From contig OX411556.1 of the NCBI GenBank assembly GCA_948146395.1, positions 4,563,083-4,627,082 on the forward strand: a stretch of 64,000 nt of DNA. The letters run 5' to 3'. Numbering within the stretch: the first letter of the stretch is position 1; each line of letters begins with the position of its first letter. The position numbers were made by a program, and so were the translations under genes. Shown here piece by piece: positions 1 to 11,078 of the stretch. This DNA comes from Fragum whitleyi. Its lineage: Eukaryota > Mollusca > Bivalvia > Cardiida > Cardiidae. The notes under the pieces are model-generated. The model saw only the letters and a program-made list of their open reading frames with translations, did no database searches and was not told the DNA's origin.

Positions 1-1
1 G

Positions 2-870
2 CATTTAGCTATAAAATGGGTTCACAATAATATTTACGCATTCGGTGGTGACTCAAACAGGGTAACCATATTTGGACAAGGAGCCGGTGCAGCCAGTGTT
101 ATCTACCAGTCATTTTATCCTGGTAATATGGGCCTGTTTCACCATGTGATAGCTCAGACTGGTACCAGCAATAACGTCTGGGCATATCAGGATATGAGCA
201 AAGCGGTGGAATATACTCGTGCTGTGGCGCAGAATCTTAGTTGTTCTTTACAAAGAACAAGCACTTTTATTGAATGTCTTCAGGGTAAGCCGATTGCCGA
301 ACTAGACGCTTTCATGAACAATAACCCGAGTATACCTGTTCCAGTTAGAGATAATGATTTTGTGCTCGACACACCGGAAAATCTGATAAGCGGATCTTCA
401 AATGTCCAATCAGCTCTTAATATGTTTTACAGTGTAGACTTACTAATGGGAATAAATACCTATGACGGTATAATAGATATAGTCTTAAATGGGATAGCAT
501 TGCCAATTAGTGAAACAGATCTTGAAAACACGCACGTGCCTAAGTTTTTAAAGATTATACTTGAGAAGGAAGCCCCTACTAGTGTCAAAGTTGCAGCTAT
601 CCATGAATATAAAGACTGGACAAATCCTACGTCGGACATGGCACGTGTTTACAAGTTGGCTGATATGCTTACTGACGCATTTTTCGCGGTTAACACAATC
701 CGGACCGCTGATCTTCATTTAAACTCATCTCAAAATAAAGCTACATACATGAACCAGTTTGGTGTGATTGGTCGAGGTATTCGGGATGTGCAGAATGACG
801 ATATGGGTCGACAACAGTTCCAAACCTATACCTCTATGATGAATATGTGGTCTAATTTTGCTAAATCTGG
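2..870 (+). CDS. Carboxylesterase/cholinesterase-family protein, penultimate exon (5' incomplete), catalytic Ser missing
   Basis: The open frame enters from the left edge (codons start at base 2). It reads AIKWVHNN..FGGDSNRVTIFG, the strongly conserved block before the nucleophile elbow of type-B carboxylesterases. The elbow itself is GQGAG (nucleophile codon 80-82 is GGA, Gly) instead of the family's GESAG, so the serine is absent. The region around GVIGRGIRDV, where the catalytic His normally follows GVI, has no His; a candidate acid remains in NTYDG. The exon ends NFAKSG, matching the family's WxNFAKxGNPN. A donor GTAGGTACG at 871 splits a Gly codon after two bases and joins in phase to the exon at 12477. 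By family knowledge, members without the triad (neuroligins, gliotactin-like proteins) act in adhesion rather than hydrolysis; that role here is inference. Reading through the donor hits a stop immediately. Confidence 0.88.
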
Positions 871-880
871 GTAGGTACGA

Positions 881-1065
881 TTAAGAACATCGCCAAATAA
901 ACACTCATCCCTCTCAGGATCATTCTATATCACTCGACTAGCGTTACAATCGCAACATTCCAAACACACAAATTTCTCCAAAATTATTCAAAACTTTCTG
1001 AAATCGATCAGAAGAGCTTCGAACTCAATCAATCAATTACTGATTTTACTGGCTACCGTTAATTT
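881..1065 (-). mobile_element. Degraded CAGTTA-family MITE fragment
   Basis: A weak match to the family end (TTAAGAACATCG) is followed by the long-arm order of motifs: CATTCTATATCACTCGAC, CATTCCAAACAC, CAAAATTATTCAAAAC. There is no palindrome and no clear right end. Bases 1066-1490 hold nothing recognisable. Confidence 0.45.
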
Positions 1066-1494
1066 GGAAGTCTCCGATTTTTCTGAGAAATACACAAATT
1101 CACTTTAAGAATATTATGTCAGTTCATCATTAATATCGATCAGTTTCAATCAAAAACGGTCATATCATTTCACACGAGGCCAAAAAAGGGCCCGTTTCGC
1201 TCAACTGGCTTTCAAATATCTATCAAGTAGAATTTTAGTCAGATACAATGAAATTCGTGAAGAAGCCAAAAGATGGACAGAAAGTGTAGGCTACACCTTA
1301 TATGGAAAGCCACTTTTCAAAATATACATTAGAACTGAATTTAAATGAGAAAATTTCTTTTTATAAGATAGATATGTCTTGATGGATCTTTAAAAGTGAA
1401 ACAATACTTTATACAGCATGGGTAATTAACAATTATTTTTGTGAGCATATGCCCCGCTAGGCCACACTAATGTATGAGCCATTCAAATTTCTGC

Positions 1495-2966
1495 TAGGAG
1501 GAGATTTACCTAGGAACATTAACCTGCAAAATGTGGTTGAAATTGGCCCAATGGTTTGTCAGGAGAACATTTTTAAAGCTAAAATAAGCCTCACCATACA
1601 ACAATCTTATTTAGGCGTCAATCAAAATTTCTAGAACAACTTGAGAAAAGGATCATACAGAAAACACTCATGTCATGTTCCTTCTATATTGGCCCTTCTG
1701 TTGGGAGAAAAAGATTTAAAAAAAAATATATAGTGAAAATAGGCCTTGCCCTGTCATGCCCTGTCACGCCCATATTTTGGGGTCAACTCTATTTTCTTGA
1801 ACATCTTTAGAAGAAGGTCATCCAAGAATCGTACATGCCAAGTTTCAATGAACTTTGGCCAATGGTTTGGGAATAGACTATTTTTTTTAATATGAGGCGA
1901 AGTTAAGGTACGCCCTACCACGCTCATATTTGAGGTCAATCCAAATTTCTTGAACAGCTTAAAAAGACGCCCACACATAAGTTATTCTTGTCAAGTTTCA
2001 TTGCAATTTGGCCAATGGGTTTGGGGAATAAGATTTCTTTCTAAAATTTCTTGTAAACTTAACAAGAGGGTCACCAATGGATCATTCGAGCCAAGATTCA
2101 TTGGAATAGGGCCAATGGTTTCGGAGGAGATTTTTTTAAAAGTTTTAAAATGAAACTAAGGCCCATCCTGCCCCGCCCATTTTTTGGTGTCCAATTTGTT
2201 TTGAACAACTCAAGAAGAGGATTACCCAAGGATTATTCATGTCAAGTTTCATAAAAATCGGGCCAATGGTTTGGGAGGAGAAGTTTTTAAAAGATTTCAT
2301 AGTGAAATAAGCCCCGCCCTATCACGCCAATATTTGGAAGTCAATCCAGATTTCTTGTGTAACTTTAGAAGAGGGTCAAACAAGGACATTTCTGTAACTT
2401 TCGTCAAAATTCGCCTACAATTAGTTACATCGTGAAATTGACATTTGACTCAATCAAAGTCATTCTAAATCGCTCACTCAGCGCTCCGTTCATTCATCCC
2501 AAACACTCACTCAAACCATTCAAAAACTCTCAAACCCATCGAAAAATATAGAAACAACAACGTCATTCAAAATAAATTTTGATAGAGAAAAATCACGATT
2601 TCATTGACATAATTCAAATTATTAGCGTCTCATAGTTTCTTGAAGAAATAGGAAGCTTTGTATAGAACTTTTATGCATTTTTATTAAAGGGGGGGGGGGG
2701 GGTAATTAATATCGCTATTTTATTCATCCCGAACAAAATTTGCGATAAAGGATTACCTCCCATTAAATTCAATCAAAACTCGCTCCTCATACTCAGTCAA
2801 TTTCATTCCTAAATCATTCCAAAATCATTCACTTTGTCAATTTCTCGATGTTGTTAATTGTATCAGTTTAGGAGAAGAAGATATTTAAAGAAAAGTTTAC
2901 GAAAGTAAGCACACGCTGACGCATGACGGACACACCGCCATGAAAATAGCTCGCTGGCCTTCGGCC
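1495..2966. repeat. Tandem array of ~150 bp units (interrupted by a MITE) with terminal GACGG-type tail
   Basis: About six diverged units recur. Each carries GGCCAATGGTTTGGGAGGAG (near 1546, 1858, 2011, 2111, 2261) followed by CCTGTCACGCCCATATTTG and GGTCAATCCAAATTTCTTG (near 1757, 1916, 2166, 2318). Spacing is about 150 bp, with one shorter unit. A MITE (2418-2860) sits in the last unit; the array resumes at 2861 with TATCAGTTTAGGAGAAGAAG. It ends near 2966 with a CGCATGACGGACACACCGCC tail. The arrays at 44.5 and 50.5 kb share this layout. Pearl/CvE-type elements of bivalves have similar internal tandem repeats; that link is inference. Confidence 0.75.
2418..2860 (-). mobile_element. CAGTTA-family MITE, copy A
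   Basis: The ends are CAATTAGTTACATCG and GATGTTGTTAATTG, flanked on both sides by TA. It is inserted in a unit of the 150 bp tandem array, so the target (CGCC-TA-TCAGTTTAGG) can be read. The central palindrome is damaged by a poly-G run of about 14 (2689-2702). Long arm first. Confidence 0.88.
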
Positions 2967-3600
2967 AGTGGAACTTAAAATCTCTTATCCTTTATTTAGT
3001 ACTAATTACTTTTATATTCAAATTTGACGAGTGATCAAATCTATTGATTGACCATTTTAGCAAAGCAAAAGCATTCAAAAATCTAAAATACTGGGTATAT
3101 ATATTCTTTATTTCCTCCATATTTGAAGATTATAAGTTAGAACAAATATACATCAAATTTATAACAAAGTTGTGAAATGTGAAAAACATTTGAACGTATA
3201 GAGTGTATAAAAGAATAAAGACAAAGCGATAGAAGAAAGACTAGGTGATAAGGAAAAAGCATACATGAAGATGCGATATAACTTACAGTTTTGTATAGTG
3301 AGATTAATTTATCTATCAAAACACGCTATTTGACCCGCGAATCCAGAACATTTGTTTTCGATCCACGAGTCAAAGCAGCAAGCTCCTCCAATAATAGGTT
3401 TCAGTAATACTTTAGGCTACCATTACATAACACAATACAGCGCATCAAGACTGTTTGTGCGATGTTACGGTCACCATTTATTTCAATGAAAATAAGTTAA
3501 TTAGTGTGTCATTATTTCGCCAAAGCTTAATCGAAACGAAATGAAAAGCATCGACCAATGACTTTTATCGATTATTTATGATGTTTCAAAAAACAGTATA
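2967..3600. other. Unassigned intronic DNA and probable LINE 3' untranslated region
   Basis: No gene is seen. The right part (roughly 3350-3678) is probably the 3' untranslated region of the antisense LINE. Its exact end is not marked by a poly-A or an obvious target duplication. Confidence 0.4.
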
Positions 3601-3678
3601 AATCGTCGACCACAATGATCATAACTACAGCTTATGTGAGCTGAATTAAACCAATTTGGCTGACAATCTAAGAATATA

Positions 3679-6600
3679 TCATATTGGTTTTCTATAATCC
3701 AACCACGCTCTATGCAAAAACAATATAACAGTGTAGTAGAATGACCTAAAATTGTCTCCTAGAACAAGATAAAACTGTAAGTTAATTCCAAACAGGGCAT
3801 GTATATAATCTTTTGAATTCATTGACAGAAGAGATTGCGTAACATCTGTAGGGAATAAAGACCTAATTTTTTGTAGGAAATGCACTGAGCAGTCATAAAC
3901 CCTTACACATTCAGGTAAGATATGCTCAGTTAGGCTCACCTGAATGTCATTCGCTCCACAACGTGAGCATTTCTGCTCAAAGTGTGTCAGGAAGACAATC
4001 AGCTGTGCGACAGAAAAACATGCTTTTAATAAATTTGGATGACTAGAAGCATAATGCCAAGTAGAATTTGTATTAAACTGTCCTTAAATTTGCTTAAAAA
4101 ATTTAAACTGATCAGTTGAAGTTCTAGAATCCCATTCATTAATGAAATGGTTAGATATTTTTTCACAACACAATTTTTTCTACATATTTTTTCCTGGAAA
4201 TGAAAAAGACAAACAGTAATCAGATAAAATATGGGGAAAATCATACTTTTGCAATAAAACAACAATATCGGGAATAAACCCGACCCTAGACAAACCTGAT
4301 AAATAGGCACACATACGGAGTAAAAACATTTCTGTAACAGCACAGCTTCTTTCCAATCGACAAAGTTGTCCAAGAAAGGCAAGTTTTCTCTTATGAATTT
4401 GTGATTCTATCGGTAGAGACTTTATAAGACCAAGAACAACATCTGTCCTTGATCTTAGATTTAAGCCTTGAATTTGCTTTAAACATAATCGATGTGACCT
4501 TTCCAACGACAGACTATCACGTTCGGAAAGAAGCGGTAAAAGTTCACACCCAAAAAGGGCTTTTGGTATAACTATAGACTCGTATATTTTAAGACCAGTC
4601 AGTGGATTCAGTCCATTTTTATGCAAACCATCTTTGATTAACCCATAAAATGTACCCCTTAATTTTCTATCTATCAGTTTTACAGAGTAAGAAGGCTTGT
4701 TATATTTGTGGTAGTAAATACCCAAATGTGTATAACAATCAATTTCTTCGATTTGGTCTTGACCGATGCACCATGATTTTGGTCGATTTTTAAAAGAAAG
4801 TTTTGATTCATTGAATGTTACAACCGCACATTTTGAGGAATTGTATTGAAATCTCCATTTCCGAGAGTACTGATAACACAAATCAATCATCGACTGAAGA
4901 GAATTACACGACAAGGATAAAAGTGCCATATCGTCCGCGAACGATGGTGAACAAAAAGACTTACCCTCTATTTGAAATCCTAATTTAGATTTTACCAATA
5001 ATTCAATCAGTGAATTAATATATAATAGGTACAAAAAGGGTGATAGAACACCCCCCTGTCTGGTTCCCTGTTTAATGGGGAACCATGCCGAATTAAAACC
5101 ATTAAAGAATACTGAGCTTTGCATATTTTCGTGAAGGGCTATAATAGCATTCAATAGTGTGGTGTTAACACCAAATTCATTATGCAATTTGTAGAACAAC
5201 CCTTCATGCCACACCCTATCGAATGCTTGTCGGGCGTCCAGAAAACAAACATACAATTTACTTTCCATCTCTTTGCAAAACGATATACTTTCACTAAGTA
5301 TGAATGACGTCATAGAACTACCCATTTGAGCTTGAAAACCTCCTTGCAGAGGGTGTAAAGGGATTTGAACACTTTTTTGAAGACGTTTTAATATAACGTG
5401 CTCATATAACTTTAAAATTGATGACGATAATGTTATAGCCCTATAGCTACTAGGGTCACATTTGGGTTTACCACCACCCTTATACAAAGTTAAAACAATA
5501 CCATATTTCATAGACTGTGGAACATATGACTCACTATACATGAGATTGAACAAAACAGTTAAATAGTACAAAAGTGTTTCACCCCCATATTTGAGGTGCT
5601 CTGTATATACTTTATCATATCCACAAATTTTGCCAGGTTTCATCAAAGCCAAAGAAGCCTCTAATTCATCTGACAGAATGTGATCATAATTAGGCTTAAC
5701 TTTGTCCATTTTCAAATGGTTTACATAATTACTTACAGTATCAAAATGGCTTTGATCATAATTTAGAGAATCGGTATCAGAATAAAGGGTTTCAAAATGA
5801 CGTCCCCATTCTTTACAAATACGCTCTGAATCACGAAAAAGAGATCCATTAAATTTAATACCATTACTACTATTATTTTGTTGAGAACTGTTCCGTTTCA
5901 CATTAAACAGACGCCAAAACAATGGACTGTCAATGGAACATGCATTGTCAATTTCTTCATTAGTTTTCTGTAAAAACTGTGTTGAACATACTCTATGATG
6001 TTTTCGAAACATTCTTTTAGTATCTTTTTATTCCTTATAGGAATGAAATTGAAAACCCCTAGGTCTACCCGACTCAACCCATGCCCTGCGTTTTTGTCTC
6101 ATTAACGCATGGTACTGTTTAAGTCCGGCAGACCAATAAGGCTTTAAAAAATAACGATACTTCGTATGTGGCAAGCAGTTTTTAGAAGCAAAATTAATAT
6201 TACTTACAATATCATCATATAAATTATCAATAAATGCATGGATATTTTTATTGTGGGGCTGCAGATCACTCATTTTCAAATTTAAAGACAGATAATTCGA
6301 ATAGCATGCAGTATCACGACTTGATACCCTTTTCCATGACACGGCATCAGGAGAATGAGCATTCAAGTTAACGGGACGCTGTGCGCTAGATGACAAATTT
6401 AAGTGAAAAACGACAGGTCTATGAGAAGATAAATTTAGGCAGTGATCGTCTAACATGTGACAATATGTAATATTGCTACTTAAATCTTCTGATATTATTA
6501 CGTGATCGATCAAAGATCGACAACGCTTATCATACGATACATAGCTACTATCTGCACCAGTGCAAATGGGTTGAGTTGTTACAATAAACAGGTTAAGCAA

Positions 6601-7143
6601 AGACGCAAATTCGCACAGGGCGATTCCTCTTTGATCAATCTGTTTTACAAAGGATGTGCCGTTAAGATGTGCGTTAAAATCACCCATCAAAACAACTTTT
6701 CCTATTTGTGAGTACATACTCACTAAATTATACAAGGTTTCAATAAAATCGCGGTACAATACAATGCTATGATTTGCACTAGGCAAGTAAACCTGTAATA
6801 TATAAATATATTCATCACGTGACATTTGAAACTGTATACCAATTATACGATCATTTTCAATGCATAGAGGTGTTATTAAATGATTAAGACTTTTTCTCCA
6901 TAGGAGAGCAACGCAACCTTTACCTACTCTTCTACCCCTGTAGATATTTAGATCCGAATCGCAAACACCCATGCTTTTATAACTAGGGTGGATGCTATCC
7001 AAAAAGTACAGATCGGACGGATAAAGCCAGTGTTCTGAGATACCACAAATATCAATGGCTTCATAGTCTAACAATTTACTAAGATAGTACGCACTGGACA
7101 TAAGACCAGTAGCGTTCCAAGAACACATATTGATTAAAGACAT
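3679..7143 (-). pseudogene. LINE ORF2: endonuclease-reverse transcriptase, one frame with three in-frame stops
   Basis: One reading frame runs from ATG at 7143 to the stop at 3679 (1154 codons). It is broken only by TAA at 6028-6030, TAG at 4180-4182 and TAA at 4084-4086, with no frameshift. Endonuclease motifs are MCSWNATGL, ISEHWL, LMGDFNAH, SLIDHVIIS and SSHRPVVFHL (the last normally SDHRP). Reverse transcriptase motifs are YRAITLSSSILKLYEHVI, FLDARQAFDRVWH, RQGGVLSPFLYLLYIN and the catalytic FADDMALLS. After the second and third stops the frame still encodes KCSRCGANDIQ..EHILPEC, a Cys-x2-Cys..His-x4-Cys knuckle typical of the C-terminus of such ORF2 proteins. Point mutation to stops without indels suggests a fairly young inactive copy. 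It would have provided target nicking and reverse transcription. Confidence 0.9.
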
Positions 7144-7242
7144 GAAAAAAAAAAACCAAAAAAACCTGTAACTGTTTTAAAAAGGTTGAATACAATATGT
7201 TCAGTAACCTTGAAGGTTCCTGGAAGCGTTCCACTGAGATGA

Positions 7243-9240
7243 TTACCCGTCGTTATCATTATCATCAACATCGCCATGATTTCTGTCATGACTATGAGGA
7301 CGATGATAATCACGATCGTCACTGTGATCGTACATACGATTTGATCGCGCATCTTTATTGTATCGCCAATTACTCCTTCTCCTGCGTTGCATAACATTCA
7401 CATCATCCCGCAAATCGTAATAATCGTCAGCATTATCATTACTCTTATCCTGACTATTGGAATGAAATTGCTTCTGATATGCATTTTTGGTTAGCCAAGG
7501 TCTGCAGATTACACCTTCGGGCCAAAATCCCGATTCGGTAAGCCAGCTAGAGTTTGGCGCTTCAACATTCAGCCGAATTACAACTGAGCGAGTATTTCTT
7601 GTTCGAAAAATGCGAACCATGGTTACTTTGAGACCTCTGTCAGTTACGTATTTAGTAAACCTTGGTATCGTGATCGATGGTTTAAAGCCACCTACATAAA
7701 AACGTTTTGTTTTTTTAATTACAAACTCGGTGAAATCGTCCATATTATCCTTTTCACCAGAATTTTCACCACTATTTTGCTGAAAGTTATACGTGGATGC
7801 ATTAGTTCTTGTATGTGTTTGAGCGTTGCCCACTACATGAGGCGGCCTTAAGCTAGACACGTGAACTGGTATTTGTCGCGCATTATTTTGATGGGATCTT
7901 ATCTGTTCATTGTTAGTCAATACATGCGTATCATGTTCACTGGAAGGATGACCTTGATTACCCCAGACTGTTTTGACTGGTGACGCACTGTAATCACGTG
8001 CCGAATTAACTTGACCGACCGTAACAGATTGCGGGGGAGTATAATTGTTCTCGACTTGCACGGGTGAACTAGAATTTGACCTCACCCTATCCCCTTCACA
8101 CACCAAAACGTCACGATAAGAGCGATCCTGATTTATATAGTTTTGATCACCACTATTTGGACAAGCACTGTTTGTCATACAATTGTCGCCCTTTTCAATT
8201 GGCTTCTGAAACGATTGATTTTGACGACGTTTAATTTCGTTAATCTTTGATTCAATTTTCCCACAATGGCTATCAATTTTCTTACTCACTGAAGAAATTT
8301 TATCGTAAACAACCTTAATTTCATTTTCAGCACAAATTTTATTTTGGCTCAATTCATCGTTTAAAAGTTTCATTTTGGTTTTTAAGCTCACTACACCGGA
8401 ACTCTTATCATCATCAATTCTCTGAACATGACATTTGATTGTGTTCAATTCTTTTGAAAATTCAGTTCTCATCTTGTTCATGTCTGATCTGACGGATCTA
8501 AATTCATCATTAAGGCTCTTTTGAAGTGCCGCCTTCTCCCTTTGAAGACTCAAAATGTCTGACTGACATAAATTCAGTTGACTTTTAAGCAGTTTCATTT
8601 CATGCATAACTGTATTAATCTGTGGGTCACAAGTTGGAGTATTTGCATCAGGCCTACCGAATGATTTTGGAAAACTTAAGATAGTCTTCAACTCATGAAA
8701 TGATTGATTGTCTAAAACAGATGTTAAAGTGTATATATCACATGCCAGTTTATCGATTACACTCTCGCCGTTTCTAGTCTTCTTTCTACGTTTAAGTTCA
8801 ACATCCTTTGGGTAAGGGTAGCCCTGTAGCTTTAAACAAGCCCCAAATACATTATTACGAATTTCCTCCAATTCTTCTTCACGCGAATGCGCATCAGCAA
8901 TTATTTGGGATAAAAATGAAGTTTTTGTGAGACAACGGAAGATTTGTTGTATTTTATCCACAAGGGCCCAATTGAAGTCTTTCGGGGGAGATTCATATGT
9001 ACGACCATCATCATGCATGGCATTGAGACAGTTCGGCGAGACAGAAACATTGTCATGGTTACTCGTAAATAGTTGTTTCACACATGTCTGAGAGTCGTCG
9101 ATCAGCAAACTCTCATCTGCACACTGCTGCCGCTGACCGGGCGTAATTTGTGATGAAGAACAAATAATGGGTATTTGACTAGGAACAGGCATCGACATGG
9201 GAGTCAGATTTGCATAATTTTCACCTGTCTCGGTGTTCAT
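7243..9240 (-). CDS. LINE ORF1 protein (665 aa), coiled coil plus RNA-binding-type C-terminal domain
   Basis: An uninterrupted 665-residue frame begins at ATG 9240. Residues ~200-335 are rich in Leu/Lys/Glu heptads (for example LKSQLNLCQSDILSLQREK) and should form a coiled coil, as LINE ORF1 trimers do. Residues ~500-585 (FYVGGFKPSITIPRF to FWPEGVICRPW) form the conserved C-terminal block of many invertebrate LINE ORF1 proteins, with an RRM-like look. The tail is basic and His/Asp-rich (MQRRRRSNWRYNK, HRPHSHDRNH). Its likely role is binding the element RNA in the retrotransposition particle. It is intact, unlike the adjacent ORF2. Confidence 0.85.
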   Translation of the reverse strand: MNTETGENYANLTPMSMPVPSQIPIICSSSQITPGQRQQCADESLLIDDSQTCVKQLFTSNHDNVSVSPNCLNAMHDDGRTYESPPKDFNWALVDKIQQIFRCLTKTSFLSQIIADAHSREEELEEIRNNVFGACLKLQGYPYPKDVELKRRKKTRNGESVIDKLACDIYTLTSVLDNQSFHELKTILSFPKSFGRPDANTPTCDPQINTVMHEMKLLKSQLNLCQSDILSLQREKAALQKSLNDEFRSVRSDMNKMRTEFSKELNTIKCHVQRIDDDKSSGVVSLKTKMKLLNDELSQNKICAENEIKVVYDKISSVSKKIDSHCGKIESKINEIKRRQNQSFQKPIEKGDNCMTNSACPNSGDQNYINQDRSYRDVLVCEGDRVRSNSSSPVQVENNYTPPQSVTVGQVNSARDYSASPVKTVWGNQGHPSSEHDTHVLTNNEQIRSHQNNARQIPVHVSSLRPPHVVGNAQTHTRTNASTYNFQQNSGENSGEKDNMDDFTEFVIKKTKRFYVGGFKPSITIPRFTKYVTDRGLKVTMVRIFRTRNTRSVVIRLNVEAPNSSWLTESGFWPEGVICRPWLTKNAYQKQFHSNSQDKSNDNADDYYDLRDDVNVMQRRRRSNWRYNKDARSNRMYDHSDDRDYHRPHSHDRNHGDVDDNDNDG

Positions 9241-9300
9241 TTTGCTGTGAAATACTGTTAACCGTTTAAACTACAAATCTGAAAAGTGCTCACCGTGAAC

Positions 9301-9577
9301 AAAGAAAAATCCATTTTTCCCATATTCATCCAACACAAAATTCATATTTGTCCATTTTCTCAACATGTATGTTGAGAAACACATATTATTTTGTCACATG
9401 ATGATTCACATGTTGAAATTTGATCTTTAAACGACTTTATTTAAGTTTTTTCCGAGAGCTCGAAAAACCGATTTCACCTTTCAACCGGATGTTTGAGTCG
9501 ACTAATGCGATAAAATTGAACTTTGAAATACCCGCTTTCATATTTCGGTCAGAAAGAGGAATTTCATAACGTAGAAA
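9301..9577. other. LINE 5' flank, unassigned
   Basis: AT-rich DNA between the LINE 5' region and the foldback element, with a short palindrome TTTCTCAACATGTATGTTGAGAAA at ~9355-9379. Part of it may be LINE 5' untranslated region. Confidence 0.35.
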
Positions 9578-10604
9578 TTACGTCATGACGTCATCAAGGG
9601 GCCGACCCCTTTTTTAGGAACCAAATTCAGTAATTGTCGATTTTTTCGGAAATAATTAACCGATTTTTATTCCGAAAACGCCATTTGAATCGTAAAAAGT
9701 AGCCTGATGTTTTGTTTTGATTGATATGAAGATATAATTGTAAGAAATACAATAAGATGTAACGTATTAAATGTAAATGCCTCCTGCGTTGCTGTTTTTG
9801 AATACAGTTACTAAAATATTGACTTTTTTTCTCGAAAATTTGTCAGGTGACCTATGTTGAAATTAAAATATGTTGCTGCCAAACCATTCCAATGAAGATT
9901 TTTAAAATAAAATCCATGTGTCTTCGGGTTCGATTTTTTGAAGAATTCGATTCCGCGAAGATATCGCAAATCAAAGGATATTTCAACGTCGCGTCGAATA
10001 TTCACAAAAGCTGTCTTTTCAAACGGATTGAAAATTAATTGATTTTTTATTTTTCTGAAAATCAAATTCAGATTTAATACTTCTGAAGCCTATATTTTAC
10101 AATAAACCTTAATTTCAAATATTTTAAAATACGTTATTGCATGAAGATTGGCGTCAAGTAAGCATAGTAACGCTGGTTTTGGTGCGACGTCGAATTCGAC
10201 GAAAAATGTTGCAACAACTTTACAAAATCGAATTTTATGAAAAAATTATCCCGAAGACATATCATTTTTGTTTGATAAATGTGAAGAGTATTTAATTCGC
10301 TACAAAATAACAAAGAATCAGCATAGGTCACCGGACAAAATTAAGAGAAATTTCTATATCTTTACAAAAAATAAAATGAAAAATGTAACGTCAAATCTTA
10401 AAAATCGTGAAAAAGATAGCGTTTTACACCTGTTGTTCTGTTTGAATGAGCACTGAAATTAAATGACTAGTTCTGGCGTTCTTGGACTTTCGAAATGAAA
10501 CTTTTTTCGTAAAAATCGACCGATTTATTAAAAAGATATTTGCAAATACTGATTTTTGCGGGTCGAAAAGAGGTTGGCCCCTTAATGACGTCAAGACGTC
10601 AAAT
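9578..10604. mobile_element. ~1 kb foldback (long inverted repeat) element
   Basis: The two halves are diverged reverse complements about a centre near 10090. The outer edges are GACGTCATCAAGGGGCCGAC (~9588-9607) and, inverted, GTTGGCCCCTTAATGACGTC (~10573-10592). Translating inward on opposite strands gives matching peptides: MTY..MCLRVRFFEEFDSAK from 9847(+) and MTY..MICLRDNFFIKFDFVK from 10331(-). Arms are about 500 bp. No transposase was recognised; the short frames look like by-products of the repeat. Confidence 0.7.
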
Positions 10605-10819
10605 GAACGTGCTGCAAAACCTTTTAATTGCGTTTAAGATTATTGTCACACTTCAAAGATAAATCTCAGAAATTATTGTGAGATTTAGTGAAAGTCGAAA
10701 TTTCGACAATGTTATCTGTCCGCAGTTACCTTAAATCACCTTCTTTGATGTGTGACTTAAGCGTCGTAACTACAACTTTATTAGTTATTTACGAATTCAT
10801 GGCTGTCAACTATTGACTT

Positions 10820-11062
10820 TTTGTTTCATATCCGTGTACCATCTGGGAACTCTGTAAAATATATATTTGAAAAAGGGATTGGTTCTAGTAAAGTTCAACC
10901 AGAAAAATATTATTGAACTTGAAGGTTCATTCTAGATTCAGACAACCAGCCAATTTCGAAAAGTATCGAACAAAGTTGGCCTGCGCAGACTGACATACAT
11001 GTAGATGGAGACTTTTCTTACTCTCCAGTTGGTCTCTTTTGGCCTAGCGCGTCTTTTATTGT
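10820..11062 (+). mobile_element. Diverged relative of the GTGACCCGTCACGCG MITE
   Basis: The order of blocks matches 11760-12012: ACCATCTGGGAACT, ATATTTGAAAAAGGGATTGG, CATTCTAGATTCAGA, CGAAAAGTATCGAAC, CTGCGCAGACTG and a terminal TCTCTTTTGGCC. The outer inverted repeats have decayed. Confidence 0.5.
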
Positions 11063-11078
11063 AAGTGAAAAATACTTA

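Larger units (their letters stand above)
3600..9300 (-). mobile_element. Nearly full-length two-ORF non-LTR retrotransposon (CR1/Jockey-group-like LINE), antisense in the esterase intron
   Basis: On the - strand it has ORF1 (coiled coil plus a conserved C-terminal domain), a ~100 nt spacer, and ORF2 with apurinic-type endonuclease, reverse transcriptase and a C-terminal CCHC-like knuckle. ORF1 and ORF2 lie in the same reading frame, separated by stops. This order is that of CR1/Jockey-group elements; the clade is inferred from motif style, not computed. Both outer boundaries are approximate and no target duplication was identified. Confidence 0.85.

Noticed and set aside
871..880. Stop codon after KSG as the real end of the esterase
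   Set aside because: A strong donor GTAGGTACG precedes the stop and the exon at 12477 continues the conserved NPN motif in phase.
4026..4382. 118-codon open frame on - strand over the LINE
   Set aside because: It is out of frame with ORF2; the true frame through this region carries the LINE C-terminal sequence with in-frame stops.
7197..7394. Open frame on + strand over LINE ORF1
   Set aside because: It is opposite the His/Asp-rich ORF1 tail and has no independent motif.
9811..10331. Three short frames in the foldback as possible genes
   Set aside because: They are mirror images created by the inverted repeat and match no domain; treated as repeat by-products.
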